Position numbers and translations under genes: made by a program
In this document: positions 19,373 to 28,082 of the stretch, one piece after another
Layout of the letters: every line of letters begins with the position of its first letter
How positions within the stretch are numbered: the stretch's first letter is position 1
NCBI RefSeq assembly: GCF_000143885.2
Contig: NC_018581.1
Coordinates: 1,178,001 to 1,242,000, forward strand
DNA from: Gordonia sp. KTR9
Lineage (GTDB): Bacteria > Actinomycetota > Actinomycetes > Mycobacteriales > Mycobacteriaceae
Direction: 5' to 3'
DNA length: 64,000 nt
Notes under the pieces: model-generated
Database searches by the model: none
Seen by the model: only the letters and a program-made list of their open reading frames with translations
What the model was told of the DNA's origin: nothing

Positions 19373-20305
19373 ATGCAGGAGAGTCCGTCACAACCCGTCC
19401 GCGGGCAATACTTAATCTCGATCGCTACGTACATGCGTCCCGATGGCTTGAAGCGTCTGCTGGACAGCCTGACTTCGGGCGACGAAATCGCCGATGTGGT
19501 GGTGGTCGACAACGATCCTGATGGTTCAGCACGCACTATCGCCGAGCAGCATTTAGCCGTTACGTTCTACGCGATTCAACCTGACGCCGGAATTGCTCAG
19601 GCGCGTAACAGGGGCTTGGAGTACTTTACCGCGGAGTACGACGGCATCATCTTCGTTGACGACGACGAGTGGGTCGAACCCGATTGGTTCATCGCGCTTG
19701 TCTCCTATCTCGAGTCCAGTGACTCCGATGTGATTCAGGGGCCCGTGATCACCTGTCTTCCACAAGATTGCCCCACCTGGATCCGGCGCGGCGGATTCTT
19801 CCAGCGTGAAAGGGTTGCGAGTGGAACTCCTTTGTTGTCGGCGGCGACAAATAACACTGTGCTCGCCCGCGAAGCGTGGGTACGTGCCGGTGAACCCCGG
19901 TTCGATCCGTCGTTCAGTGAGACAGGTGGCAGCGACTGGGACTTCTTCTGGGGTCTGCGAAGAAGCGGCGCGCGAATTGTCTACTGCAATGAAGCGGTGG
20001 TCTCCGAAGATGTTCCTGCGTCGAGACTCAGCGCTAAGTGGTTGGTACGAAGAAGCATGCGCAGCGGAATCGTGCATTCGCGGGTTCGCCTGAAGTACAG
20101 GGACAATCCGTATCGGGCACTCGTCAGAGGTATGCCGCGAGCGGGCTACTACGCGCTCCTTTTCGTTCGGGGACTGGTCTTCGACCGCATAATCGCTGCC
20201 AAGCCGTTCACCGTAGTTAGTTTCGAGATTGGAAAGATACTCGGACTGTTGGGTTACCGCACCTACGAGTACCGCCGAACCAACAATGGAGCACCCGTTG
20301 CGTAG
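19373..20305 (+). CDS. Family 2 glycosyltransferase
   Basis: A GT-A type transferase, 310 residues. It opens with LISIATYMRPDGLKRLLDSL, then VVVVDNDPDG, GIAQARNRGLE and the metal-binding IIFVDDDEWVEPDWF. No membrane helices are apparent apart from a hydrophobic stretch near the end, so it probably works on the cytoplasmic face. AGGAGG at 19356-19361 supports the ATG at 19373; an upstream in-frame start at 19268 would overlap the flippase gene. Its end overlaps the next gene by 20 bases. Confidence 0.85.
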   Translation: MQESPSQPVRGQYLISIATYMRPDGLKRLLDSLTSGDEIADVVVVDNDPDGSARTIAEQHLAVTFYAIQPDAGIAQARNRGLEYFTAEYDGIIFVDDDEWVEPDWFIALVSYLESSDSDVIQGPVITCLPQDCPTWIRRGGFFQRERVASGTPLLSAATNNTVLAREAWVRAGEPRFDPSFSETGGSDWDFFWGLRRSGARIVYCNEAVVSEDVPASRLSAKWLVRRSMRSGIVHSRVRLKYRDNPYRALVRGMPRAGYYALLFVRGLVFDRIIAAKPFTVVSFEIGKILGLLGYRTYEYRRTNNGAPVA

Positions 20306-21431
20306 ATCAACGTCCGAGGAAACGAAGGTAGCGCTCATGGCGTTTCCGATGCACGGCCAGCACAAGCTGAGCCGGGAAGGCTACCGAACGAGAGATGGTC
20401 ACTTGATCGAGTGGTTCGGACGGCTGCTGGCGGGTACCGGGAGTACGGCCGTGATCTCGCGCCCTGAGCCTCACTTGATCGGTGCGTCCGTAAAATCCAG
20501 GAACTTGAGCATCGCGGAAAACACTATGGCGCTCAACACCTTCACGTGGATGTTGCCGCGTCTGTCCGACCGCCAAGCGTGGTGGGTGGATTCGCTGCCG
20601 AAGTACCCGCGCCTCGGTTCAGATATGGCCGTCGCCGACGCGGTGGTCTGGAATCCATTCGTGTCATTGAGCTCCTCCTGGGGGGATCTGAGTGGGGGAG
20701 ACCGTACGCTTGTCTTCGATTTGTTGGACGACTGGACGGTGCACTTCGCGTTCGAAGGGATCAGCGACCAGGTCAACCGAGCCTACGAAAGGATGTTCTC
20801 TCGGGCGGACCACGTAACGGCGAATTCGGAAGCAACCGCAGAACTCGCGCAGCGGTTCGGGCGCTCCGACGTGCACCTCGTACTCAACGGGTGCGACCCG
20901 GAGAGGTTCGTACAGGCGTCTCGAGCTGAGGGAGCGATCACAGTCGGATACGTCGGGAAGATCGGACGTCGTCTCGACCTTGATCTGATCACGCAGACCG
21001 CTAAGCGGTTTCCCGATATCGAGTTCGTTTTCGCTGGCCCCATCCTTGATCGTGAGTATCGGCGCCCGCTCGCCGCGGCGGCAAACATCCGTCTCCTCGG
21101 TGACGTCCACTACGAACGCGTGCCTGATCTGCTGACGACCTTCGACATCGGGTGGGTGCCGCACCGCGTGGGCCGCGGCGAGGTCGGTGGTGACGTGATC
21201 AAGACTTACGAGTATCGAGCCGCGGGACTGCCGGTTCTGACGACGCCAGTCTTGGGAACCGAGAACCGCAAACTCGACGACGGAGTCTTTGTCGTCGACG
21301 GGGACGGACATCAGGCGTGGTTGGCCGAGAGCGTTCGTCGCGGCCGACCCAAGAGGATTGCCGCGCATATCCCCGACTCCGTGACCTGGCGTCACAAGGC
21401 GCAGTTCCTCCTCGATCTCATCGGACGGTGA
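20286..21431 (+). CDS. Family 4-like glycosyltransferase
   Basis: A GT-B fold enzyme of 381 residues. The N-terminal half is atypical (MAFPMHGQHKLSREGY), while the C-terminal half has ANSEATAELAQRF, VLNGCDPERF, ITVGYVGKIGRRLDLDLI and EYRAAGLPVLTTP, the usual GT4 donor-site pattern. The ATG at 20286 lies inside the end of the previous gene, and the longer frame from 20229 has no protein-like lead. It probably acts on the cytoplasmic face in repeat-unit assembly. The donor and acceptor are unknown. Confidence 0.78.
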   Translation: MEHPLRRSTSEETKVALMAFPMHGQHKLSREGYRTRDGHLIEWFGRLLAGTGSTAVISRPEPHLIGASVKSRNLSIAENTMALNTFTWMLPRLSDRQAWWVDSLPKYPRLGSDMAVADAVVWNPFVSLSSSWGDLSGGDRTLVFDLLDDWTVHFAFEGISDQVNRAYERMFSRADHVTANSEATAELAQRFGRSDVHLVLNGCDPERFVQASRAEGAITVGYVGKIGRRLDLDLITQTAKRFPDIEFVFAGPILDREYRRPLAAAANIRLLGDVHYERVPDLLTTFDIGWVPHRVGRGEVGGDVIKTYEYRAAGLPVLTTPVLGTENRKLDDGVFVVDGDGHQAWLAESVRRGRPKRIAAHIPDSVTWRHKAQFLLDLIGR

Positions 21432-21436
21432 CGTAG

Positions 21437-22582
21437 GTGGCAGGGCAGGAGATCAGAGTTCATCTCGTCGCAGCTCCGCTGATGGCCCGCAGCGGCGTCT
21501 ATAATTCGCTGTACGATCTCATCGAGGAGGCGCGGAGCCAGGGCATGCCCTGGACTGGGACCGTCGGTATGCGACCCGGAGCGCCCGGGACGATTCGTCA
21601 GCACGATTCTGTCACCGCGGTCGAGGTACATCGTCATGGATTGACAGTGATCTCCGAGATTCGGCGGATACTCGCATCGGATGACAATTATGATCGTGCC
21701 GACTGGGTCATCACACTTATTACGCAGTCCGACATTGCGTTGTTCTTGGACTCGCTCAGGGGGCGCCGAAGCAAGCCTTCTTGGGTGTCATACATCCGCG
21801 GACTCCCTTGGCCTGCAAGAGGGGAGCAGAACGCATCACGCCGACAGCTGCTACGCCTCATCGAGGTAGTGGCTTTGCGGCGTGCACGAGAGGTTTGGGT
21901 TACGACCGACACGCTTGCCGAGGACGTTCGTCCATGGGTCGCACCACGCGTGGTGCGACCCGGGATCAAGTCGCTGGCGAGAAGTAACAATGGGCACAAT
22001 GCGTCCGGTCCCTTAGTATGGGCCGGGCGCCTTGATGTCGATAAACGACCTGAGTTGTTCGCTGAAGTCTGCGAGCTTGTTCAACATCGTGGGCGAATCT
22101 TCGGGGACGGTCCATTGTATGGGGAACTGTCCGCGGCAAATTGGGGCTTCTGCGTAACCATGGGCTGGGCAACACCTGAGCAGATGTGGCCGGAGGCGTC
22201 GATCTACGTGGGCACTTCGTATCGCGAGGCATTCGGACGGAGCGCGGTGGAGGCGAGCCTTGCAGGGCTTCCAATTATCATCGGACACAGGTATGGCGCC
22301 GCCGGGATGTTGGTCACCGATCCAGAGATTGCAGCGCTATGCGTCGTCGATTCCACTGACCCTCTTGTGTGGTCTCGCGCCATTCGCCGGCTGCTTGACG
22401 ATCCGGCGCTGATGGCACGAGTCGCCGAACATACTCACGCCAACGCTCAAAAGTTGACGACCGCCAGCTCGGTCCTAGACATCTCCCTGAGACTGGCAGG
22501 GCTGCAGGACTCAGCAGGACGTCGACGTCGCCCTTCCCTCGCCGCGCAAATTCGGAGGATTAACGATGGCAAAATCAGCTAA
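21437..22582 (+). CDS. Family 4-like glycosyltransferase
   Basis: A GT-B type enzyme of 381 residues with GVYNSLYDLIEEARSQG near the N-terminus and a C-terminal donor domain: WAGRLDVDKRPELFAEV, IYVGTSYREAFGRSAVEASL (with the E-x7-E-like region) and GAAGMLVTD. It starts at GTG 21437, five bases after the previous stop, with only a weak ribosome site, and overlaps the next gene by 17 bases. Its place in a run of transferases suggests it adds another residue of the repeat unit. Confidence 0.78.
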   Translation: MAGQEIRVHLVAAPLMARSGVYNSLYDLIEEARSQGMPWTGTVGMRPGAPGTIRQHDSVTAVEVHRHGLTVISEIRRILASDDNYDRADWVITLITQSDIALFLDSLRGRRSKPSWVSYIRGLPWPARGEQNASRRQLLRLIEVVALRRAREVWVTTDTLAEDVRPWVAPRVVRPGIKSLARSNNGHNASGPLVWAGRLDVDKRPELFAEVCELVQHRGRIFGDGPLYGELSAANWGFCVTMGWATPEQMWPEASIYVGTSYREAFGRSAVEASLAGLPIIIGHRYGAAGMLVTDPEIAALCVVDSTDPLVWSRAIRRLLDDPALMARVAEHTHANAQKLTTASSVLDISLRLAGLQDSAGRRRRPSLAAQIRRINDGKIS

Positions 22583-23699
22583 ACCAACCGTGGCGATTCT
22601 GGGTACACGTGGCTACCCGAGCTATTACGGGGGATTCGAAACACTAGTGAGAAAACTGGTGCCCTTCCTTACCGAACGTGGATGGAATGTGGTGGTTTAC
22701 TGCCGACCTGGAGTCGATCGGGTAAGTCATGATCAAGACGACGCTACCTTAGTCCAGGTGTTCTCGGCAGGCATAGAAAAAAGATCACTCAGTACTCTTT
22801 CGTACGGACTGACCAGCTCGATTGACGCGGCCCTTCGCAACGTAGACGTGGCACTGGTCATGAATGTGGCGAACGGGTTCTGGCTGCCAATTCTCAGGGC
22901 TCGCGGCATTCCGGTGGTCCTCAACGTCGACGGCATCGAGTGGGAACGGGAGAAGTGGGGGGGCCTTGCAAAGAAAGTCTTCCGCACGGGTGCCGTGTTG
23001 ACTGGTCGTTTCGCTGATCGGATAGTGTGTGACTCTCTAGCCATCCGCGACCGATGGGTTGCCGAATTTGCCCGTGTCGGCACGTACATCCCGTACGGCG
23101 GAACCGAGACGGGCGACCTTGCTCCGGTCCGGGGCTTCCGTTCTGGACAGTACGTCCTCTATGTCGCACGTTTTGTACCGGAGAACTCCGTGACAGAGTT
23201 CATCGCCGCTGTCGAACGTCTTCCCGACGATCTACAAGTCGTCATAGTGGGGTCCTCAGGCTACGGCGGCGAAATCGAAGCGCGAGTTGCAGCGTTGGCA
23301 GATGCATGCGAAAGTGTGACTTGGTTGGGTCACATATCGAATGACGATGAACTTCTCGCTCTGTGGCAGAACTGCGGCGCATATTTCCATGGGCACAGCG
23401 TCGGAGGTACTAATCCGGCATTGGTCCAGGCGATGGCCTGTGGAGCGCCAACTGTAGCCCGTGACACCAAATTCAATCGAGAGGTTCTCGGTGACACGGG
23501 AGTATTTACCCCGCCGGATCCCGAATTGATTGCGGAGGCACTGATTGACGTCATGGGCAGCGAAGACGCCCGCGTTAGGCTGGGCCGTTCGGCCGTCCTT
23601 CGGCAGCGGGAACACTTCACCTGGGCCGGGGTGTGTGAAGCCTACGAGAACGAACTCTTGGCAAGTTTTGATTCTTCCCTAACATCCGCGCTGAACTAA
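22566..23699 (+). CDS. DUF1972-type rhamnosyltransferase-like glycosyltransferase
   Basis: The N-terminus ILGTRGYPSYYGGFETLVRK is the hallmark of the DUF1972 (PF09314) domain found in RfbF-like and WchF/Cps2T-like transferases, many of which transfer rhamnose. A GT4 donor domain follows (YVLYVARFVPENSV, HGHSVGGTNPALVQAMACG). The length of 377 residues is normal. If the donor is dTDP-rhamnose, the rmlA/rmlB genes about 11 kb upstream would supply it; that link is an inference. It is the last transferase before the chain-length/kinase gene. Confidence 0.83.
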   Translation: MAKSAKPTVAILGTRGYPSYYGGFETLVRKLVPFLTERGWNVVVYCRPGVDRVSHDQDDATLVQVFSAGIEKRSLSTLSYGLTSSIDAALRNVDVALVMNVANGFWLPILRARGIPVVLNVDGIEWEREKWGGLAKKVFRTGAVLTGRFADRIVCDSLAIRDRWVAEFARVGTYIPYGGTETGDLAPVRGFRSGQYVLYVARFVPENSVTEFIAAVERLPDDLQVVIVGSSGYGGEIEARVAALADACESVTWLGHISNDDELLALWQNCGAYFHGHSVGGTNPALVQAMACGAPTVARDTKFNREVLGDTGVFTPPDPELIAEALIDVMGSEDARVRLGRSAVLRQREHFTWAGVCEAYENELLASFDSSLTSALN

Positions 23700-23800
23700 G
23701 CGCGCAATCTCATCGGCGAGGTTTCGATCAGAGGGACCTCACTCGAATCAAGTCAGGTCGACCGGCTCGACAGTCCGAGCCCCCAACCGAGGCAGGAATT

Positions 23801-25297
23801 GTGAATCAAACTGAAGCTGTAGACACCGCGTCGACGGGTGACCGTCTGCGGGTGCTGCTCCGCGTGATCCGCGACGGTTGGTGGATCATCGGGCTCTGCG
23901 TCTTGATCGGGGGCGCGTCGGCGATCGGGCTGAGTCTTACTCAGACCCCGATGTATCGCTCCTCGGCGGTCTTGTATGTCACGTCGGGAACAGAAGCGAC
24001 TGTACAGAACGCCTACCAGGGCTCTTTGGCTTCGCAGCAGCGCGTGGCTTCGTATGTGCGTCTGGTCGACTCGGAAGCCGTCCTCAGAAGCGCGTTGGCG
24101 GACTCTGGTATCCAGATGAGCGTTGAGGACGCGCGTGAGGCGGTTTCCGCTTACACCTCGGTCGAGACTGTAATTTTGACCGTGAACGCGACGAATGCTG
24201 ATCCGGACGTTGCTAGTGGTCTGGCGAACCGAGTTGCAGAATCCCTAGTTGAGTACATTTCGGTTCTTGAGACCCCGAGTTCGGGTGGCGACCCGCTTGC
24301 AAAAGTGACGGTGGTGAGTCCGGCGACTACCAGCGATGCTCCCATCTCGCCGCGTACGAAGCGAAATCTAGCGATCGGACTGGGCATAGGACTGCTGTTG
24401 GGACTTCTCATCGTGCTGGCGCGTCATCGGCTCGATACTCGGCTGCGTAGTGAGGGTGACGTCACTGAGCTACTTCCGAACGTCTCATCCCTGTGCACAG
24501 TGCCTGCAGACTCCGCATTACAGGACAAGGTGCTCTTGGACTTTGCGCCGGCAGGGGCGAGTCCTACAGGCGAAGCCTATCGTCGGTTGCGCGTCAATCT
24601 CGGCTTCGTCAGCGTAGACACTCCTGCTCGCAGAATCCTGGTCACGAGCGCGAATCCCGGCGAAGGCAAGACGACGACCGCAGTAAATCTCGCAGCGGCC
24701 TTCGCCGAATCGGGAAACAGGGTTATACTCGTCGAAGCTGACCTGCGAAAGCCCTCCGCCTCTCAGCGAATGCGCCTGACGAACAGCATCGGACTCACCG
24801 ACTATTTGCGCGGCAGCGTCGAGAGCGTCTCGGATGTCATCCAGCGGTCGAACACTCCAGGTGTCGACGTGCTCGCTTCGGGGCCGGTGCCGCCGAATCC
24901 TGCCGAGTTGCTTGCATCGCGTCGAACCGGACAGTGTTTCGCAGAGCTCGAAGCTCAGTACGACCTCGTCATTGTCGACTCGGGCCCGGTAATGCCTGTT
25001 ACCGATGCCGTCGAATTGACCAAGTGGGTGCATGGCGTAGTGGTCGTCGTTCGCGCGGGCAGCACCAAGCGTACAGAGCTCCTGTCGACGTTCACTGAAC
25101 TTGAACGAGCGCAGGCCACCATCCTTGGTGTTGTAATAAACGGCGTCAGCGATCGCGAGCGGACATATCGGTACGGGTACTACGGGAATGCGTCGGATGT
25201 GGACGCCCGGCACGTGAATCCCGCTACGGTCGAAGCACGTGCCTCCCGCGATTCCGTGTCCGACAGTCCAAATGACGGTCGATCAGTCTACCGGTGA
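23801..25297 (+). CDS. Wzz-type chain-length regulator fused to a bacterial tyrosine kinase
   Basis: A polysaccharide co-polymerase with a BY-kinase on the same chain. Two membrane helices (about 27-48 and 194-211) enclose a Wzz domain. A cytoplasmic kinase follows with Walker A SANPGEGKTTTAVNLA (K290), Walker A' VILVEADLRKPS and Walker B YDLVIVDSGPV. The tail has clustered tyrosines (YRYGYYG), the usual autophosphorylation site. It controls polymer length with Wzy. It starts at GTG 23801 after AGGA. No matching Wzb-type phosphatase gene is visible in the window. Confidence 0.92.
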   Translation: MNQTEAVDTASTGDRLRVLLRVIRDGWWIIGLCVLIGGASAIGLSLTQTPMYRSSAVLYVTSGTEATVQNAYQGSLASQQRVASYVRLVDSEAVLRSALADSGIQMSVEDAREAVSAYTSVETVILTVNATNADPDVASGLANRVAESLVEYISVLETPSSGGDPLAKVTVVSPATTSDAPISPRTKRNLAIGLGIGLLLGLLIVLARHRLDTRLRSEGDVTELLPNVSSLCTVPADSALQDKVLLDFAPAGASPTGEAYRRLRVNLGFVSVDTPARRILVTSANPGEGKTTTAVNLAAAFAESGNRVILVEADLRKPSASQRMRLTNSIGLTDYLRGSVESVSDVIQRSNTPGVDVLASGPVPPNPAELLASRRTGQCFAELEAQYDLVIVDSGPVMPVTDAVELTKWVHGVVVVVRAGSTKRTELLSTFTELERAQATILGVVINGVSDRERTYRYGYYGNASDVDARHVNPATVEARASRDSVSDSPNDGRSVYR

Positions 25298-25373
25298 ATT
25301 GTTACGGATCAATGCCGTTACGAACTAAGGCGGTAACTCATCGGTCGTGCAGCGCGAGAGGTAGTCGATCCTT

Positions 25374-26708
25374 ATGACTGTAGTTCTCACCCTGCTTCTG
25401 GTGGGTATCGCATGCATTGTTATGTACCTCGATCCGCGCTTCGGTGTAGCTGCTGTGATGATCGGTTATGCCGTAGTCCCCTTTGCAGCGAGCATCTCCC
25501 TGTTGGGCGTGCATGTCTGCACAGTCATGACGTTTGCAGTAGCGTTCACGCGTTTGCTGATCCCCGCTCGTCACCTGCCCCCGAAGTCGGGGCGGATCCT
25601 GGCCTCCATCCCAAAGGGAGCGGCCGGGCTTGTGGCAGTCTTTGTCGCCGGGTCACTTCTCTCTGAACTCATCACCGGGACTAGCCCAGGTACCGCGATA
25701 CCCTTCTGGCTCAACTTCATCGTGGCGCCAGTGTTGATCTTCGTAATGTGTTGCGATCTCGCCGAACGGTACGGGACGTTCTACCGAAGTCTTGCGCTGG
25801 GATATGTTCTCGTCGCGTGCGCACAGAGCATGCTTGCACTGCTGGTGTCTCGTGACCTCGTAGCGCAGCCGTTTCTCGATCAGTACATGCGGCGGTTCTG
25901 GTGGCACATCGTCGATCAGGCCAATCGCCAGATGGGGACTATCGACCATCCGCTCGACCTGGGTCTTTACATTGCAACCGCCATACCCCTTCTCGCTCTG
26001 ATGCGACGAACCTGGCTCACCTACGTGGCACTCATCATTCTGGTGTTTGGAGTGACCCTGACGCAGTCTCGCATTGGCCTTCTAGGGGCTGCGTTCGGGA
26101 TCATCTTCCTGATCGTCACGAGTTCCGCGACGTCTGGCCGGCGGGTCATCCTCGGATCGGGAGTCGTGGGAGCGTACCTCGCCTTCAATTTCTTCGGCGC
26201 CTTCGACGCGGTGTCAGGCCGGATTGCGGATGACTCTGGATCCGCGGACGCACGGCGAAGTGCCTGGACTGTCCTCCTCCCCGACGCGGGGAGCTTTTTC
26301 CCTTTTGGGGAGGGGATCCAGAGAGTCAAGCCTTTTGTAGCTTCCCGTTACGGTCTGGAGACCAGTCCCGAGTCCGCATTCCTCGGCTACCTAGTCGGAT
26401 TTGGTGCGGTCCTGGCAGTGTGCTTTTTCGCGGGTGTGTGCTGGATCGTCGTCGATCGCTTACTCACGGACAGGTCCGTCAATCCTGGGATGGCCTCCGT
26501 CTTGATCGCTTTGGTTTCGATACAGCTGTTCTCGTCGATCAGCACTGGCGGCACAATAACCGCGTACGTTGTCTGGATCTGCATGTTCTTCGCCGTCGCA
26601 TATCCCGTCTCGACCAGGACTGAGTCTTCGCCCCAAGGCGCGCGACCATCTTTCGTCGCCACCACTAGATCGGTAGCCGCCCCGCCTGTATCTGTAGAGC
26701 GGGCGTGA
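25374..26708 (+). CDS. O-antigen polymerase/ligase-like membrane protein (candidate Wzy)
   Basis: A 444-residue protein with about ten to twelve helices and a large loop after TLTQSRIGLLGAAFG, the SR-G motif common to the Wzy/WaaL family. In the loop, SADARRSAWTVLLPDAGSFFPFGEGIQ and the SPESAFLGYLVGFG region mirror the family's outer loop and the following helix. Its position right after the Wzz-kinase supports a polymerase role. A second family member lies at 28074-29390, so one of the two may be a ligase or act on a different acceptor. Confidence 0.8.
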   Translation: MTVVLTLLLVGIACIVMYLDPRFGVAAVMIGYAVVPFAASISLLGVHVCTVMTFAVAFTRLLIPARHLPPKSGRILASIPKGAAGLVAVFVAGSLLSELITGTSPGTAIPFWLNFIVAPVLIFVMCCDLAERYGTFYRSLALGYVLVACAQSMLALLVSRDLVAQPFLDQYMRRFWWHIVDQANRQMGTIDHPLDLGLYIATAIPLLALMRRTWLTYVALIILVFGVTLTQSRIGLLGAAFGIIFLIVTSSATSGRRVILGSGVVGAYLAFNFFGAFDAVSGRIADDSGSADARRSAWTVLLPDAGSFFPFGEGIQRVKPFVASRYGLETSPESAFLGYLVGFGAVLAVCFFAGVCWIVVDRLLTDRSVNPGMASVLIALVSIQLFSSISTGGTITAYVVWICMFFAVAYPVSTRTESSPQGARPSFVATTRSVAAPPVSVERA

Positions 26709-26878
26709 GCAGTCTGCAAGGGACTGAACCGACTTGCACGGCTCCGGACGCTTCGAATGGTTGCGAACTCTAGAGTAACCTGTTCCATGCCCAACATGGC
26801 TCCCCGGCAACATTCACGAATTGCCTCGCACCAGCGCTCTGCGAGCCACAATCGGTGAGACTAGCCATGGGAGGCCTC

Positions 26879-27916
26879 ATGCGACGCTTTGTACTACCTA
26901 TGTTGATCACCGTCGGCGTACTCGCCAGCTTTGCTGTCGCGCCTGGACAGTCTGCGGCATCAGTCCGTGTGGTCGTGGGCGTGGCATCGGTTTCAACGCA
27001 GTACGCCGGTGCCGACTTTATCGGCGAGGCTCAGCAGATCCGGGCCGTTGGTGCGAAAGCGATCCGGATACCGGCGAAGTGGAACCTCATTCAACCGTCG
27101 ACCTCGGGGAACTTCTCTTGGGCGCGCCTGGACTCGGCCGTCAATGCAGCCCGATCCAGTGGCCTTTCGATCCTGATGAACCTTGAAGGACCGGCACCTG
27201 TGTGGGCGCAGAAACCCGGGGCCAATCCGTTCGCGAACGGTAACGCGCCCGCCGACCCGGCGGCGTTCGGCCGGTTCGCGCACCAAGTAGCCTTGCGATA
27301 CGCCTCTCGAGTGGCAGCGTGGGAGATCTGGAACGAACCGAATCTGTCTCACTATTTAATCCCGCCGACTGCTGGGGAGTACGTCCCACTGCTCAGGTCA
27401 GCGTTTAACGGTATCCGTACGGCGGGTGGAAACCAACCGATAGTCACAGGTGGTCTGTCCAGCCTGCGGACTGAGACGCGAGATACGACTTTCATCGCTG
27501 ATCTGTACTCGCTCGGTGCGAAAGACTACTTTGACGGCATCGGAGTCCATCCGTACACGCTTCCCTACCCAATAACCGCCGACCCACGTGGAGGGGACGG
27601 GGGCGGTGCAGCTGTGTTGCCCACCGGCCGGGCGACGATGGTCACCAACGGCGATGCAGCGAAGTCGATGTGGATCACCGAGTTCGGTCAACCCACTGGG
27701 AACACCCCCGCGTCCACATCCGAGATCGCACAATCAAGGATCATCATCGACGCGGTAAACCGGGCGAACGGCTTAGCTTGGATCGCGGCAATCTTCATCT
27801 TCACCTCCCGCGACTTATCAACCAATCCTGCCGACGATAATTCGAACTTCGGGCTGTATCGGTTTGACGGCTCACCGAAGCCGGTTGCGGACGCCTTGCG
27901 GGGACAGCTCAGTTAG
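26879..27916 (+). CDS. Secreted clan GH-A glycoside hydrolase (GH5/GH39-like)
   Basis: A signal peptide (residues 1-28, ending near QSAAS) precedes a single (beta/alpha)8 domain. The acid/base glutamate is E153 in WEIWNEPN and the nucleophile E268 in MWITEFG. The start AGADFIGEAQQIRAVGAKAIRIPAKWNLI is typical of GH-A enzymes that open with a strand-helix pair. GGGAGG just upstream supports ATG 26879 over GTG 26855 and ATG 26867. It is placed between two polymerase-like genes, so it may cut the locus polymer in the envelope, as PslG and PelA-type glycosidases do in other systems. Substrate unknown. Confidence 0.78.
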   Translation: MRRFVLPMLITVGVLASFAVAPGQSAASVRVVVGVASVSTQYAGADFIGEAQQIRAVGAKAIRIPAKWNLIQPSTSGNFSWARLDSAVNAARSSGLSILMNLEGPAPVWAQKPGANPFANGNAPADPAAFGRFAHQVALRYASRVAAWEIWNEPNLSHYLIPPTAGEYVPLLRSAFNGIRTAGGNQPIVTGGLSSLRTETRDTTFIADLYSLGAKDYFDGIGVHPYTLPYPITADPRGGDGGGAAVLPTGRATMVTNGDAAKSMWITEFGQPTGNTPASTSEIAQSRIIIDAVNRANGLAWIAAIFIFTSRDLSTNPADDNSNFGLYRFDGSPKPVADALRGQLS

Positions 27917-28063
27917 GACGAAGCCACGCCGTCTGGTTAGCGGTGCTCGTACCAGTGGGCGGGATAGTCCAGTCGAAAACTGAACGCCGTGTTCGGTCCT
28001 TACCTGTGGTCCGAACAGACCAAAAAGCCGTTGGCGGTGAGCAGATTGCTGCCCGGAGAACGA

Positions 28064-28082
28064 GGATCCCCACATGGGATCC
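28064..28082 (+). promoter_or_regulatory. Hairpin at the start codon of the second polymerase-like gene
   Basis: GGATCCC at 28064-28070 and GGGATCC at 28076-28082 form a perfect 7-bp stem around the loop CACAT. The ATG (28074-28076) spans loop and stem, and the ribosome site GGAGAA lies just before the stem. It could lower translation initiation. The structure is read from sequence; regulation is an inference. Confidence 0.35.
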
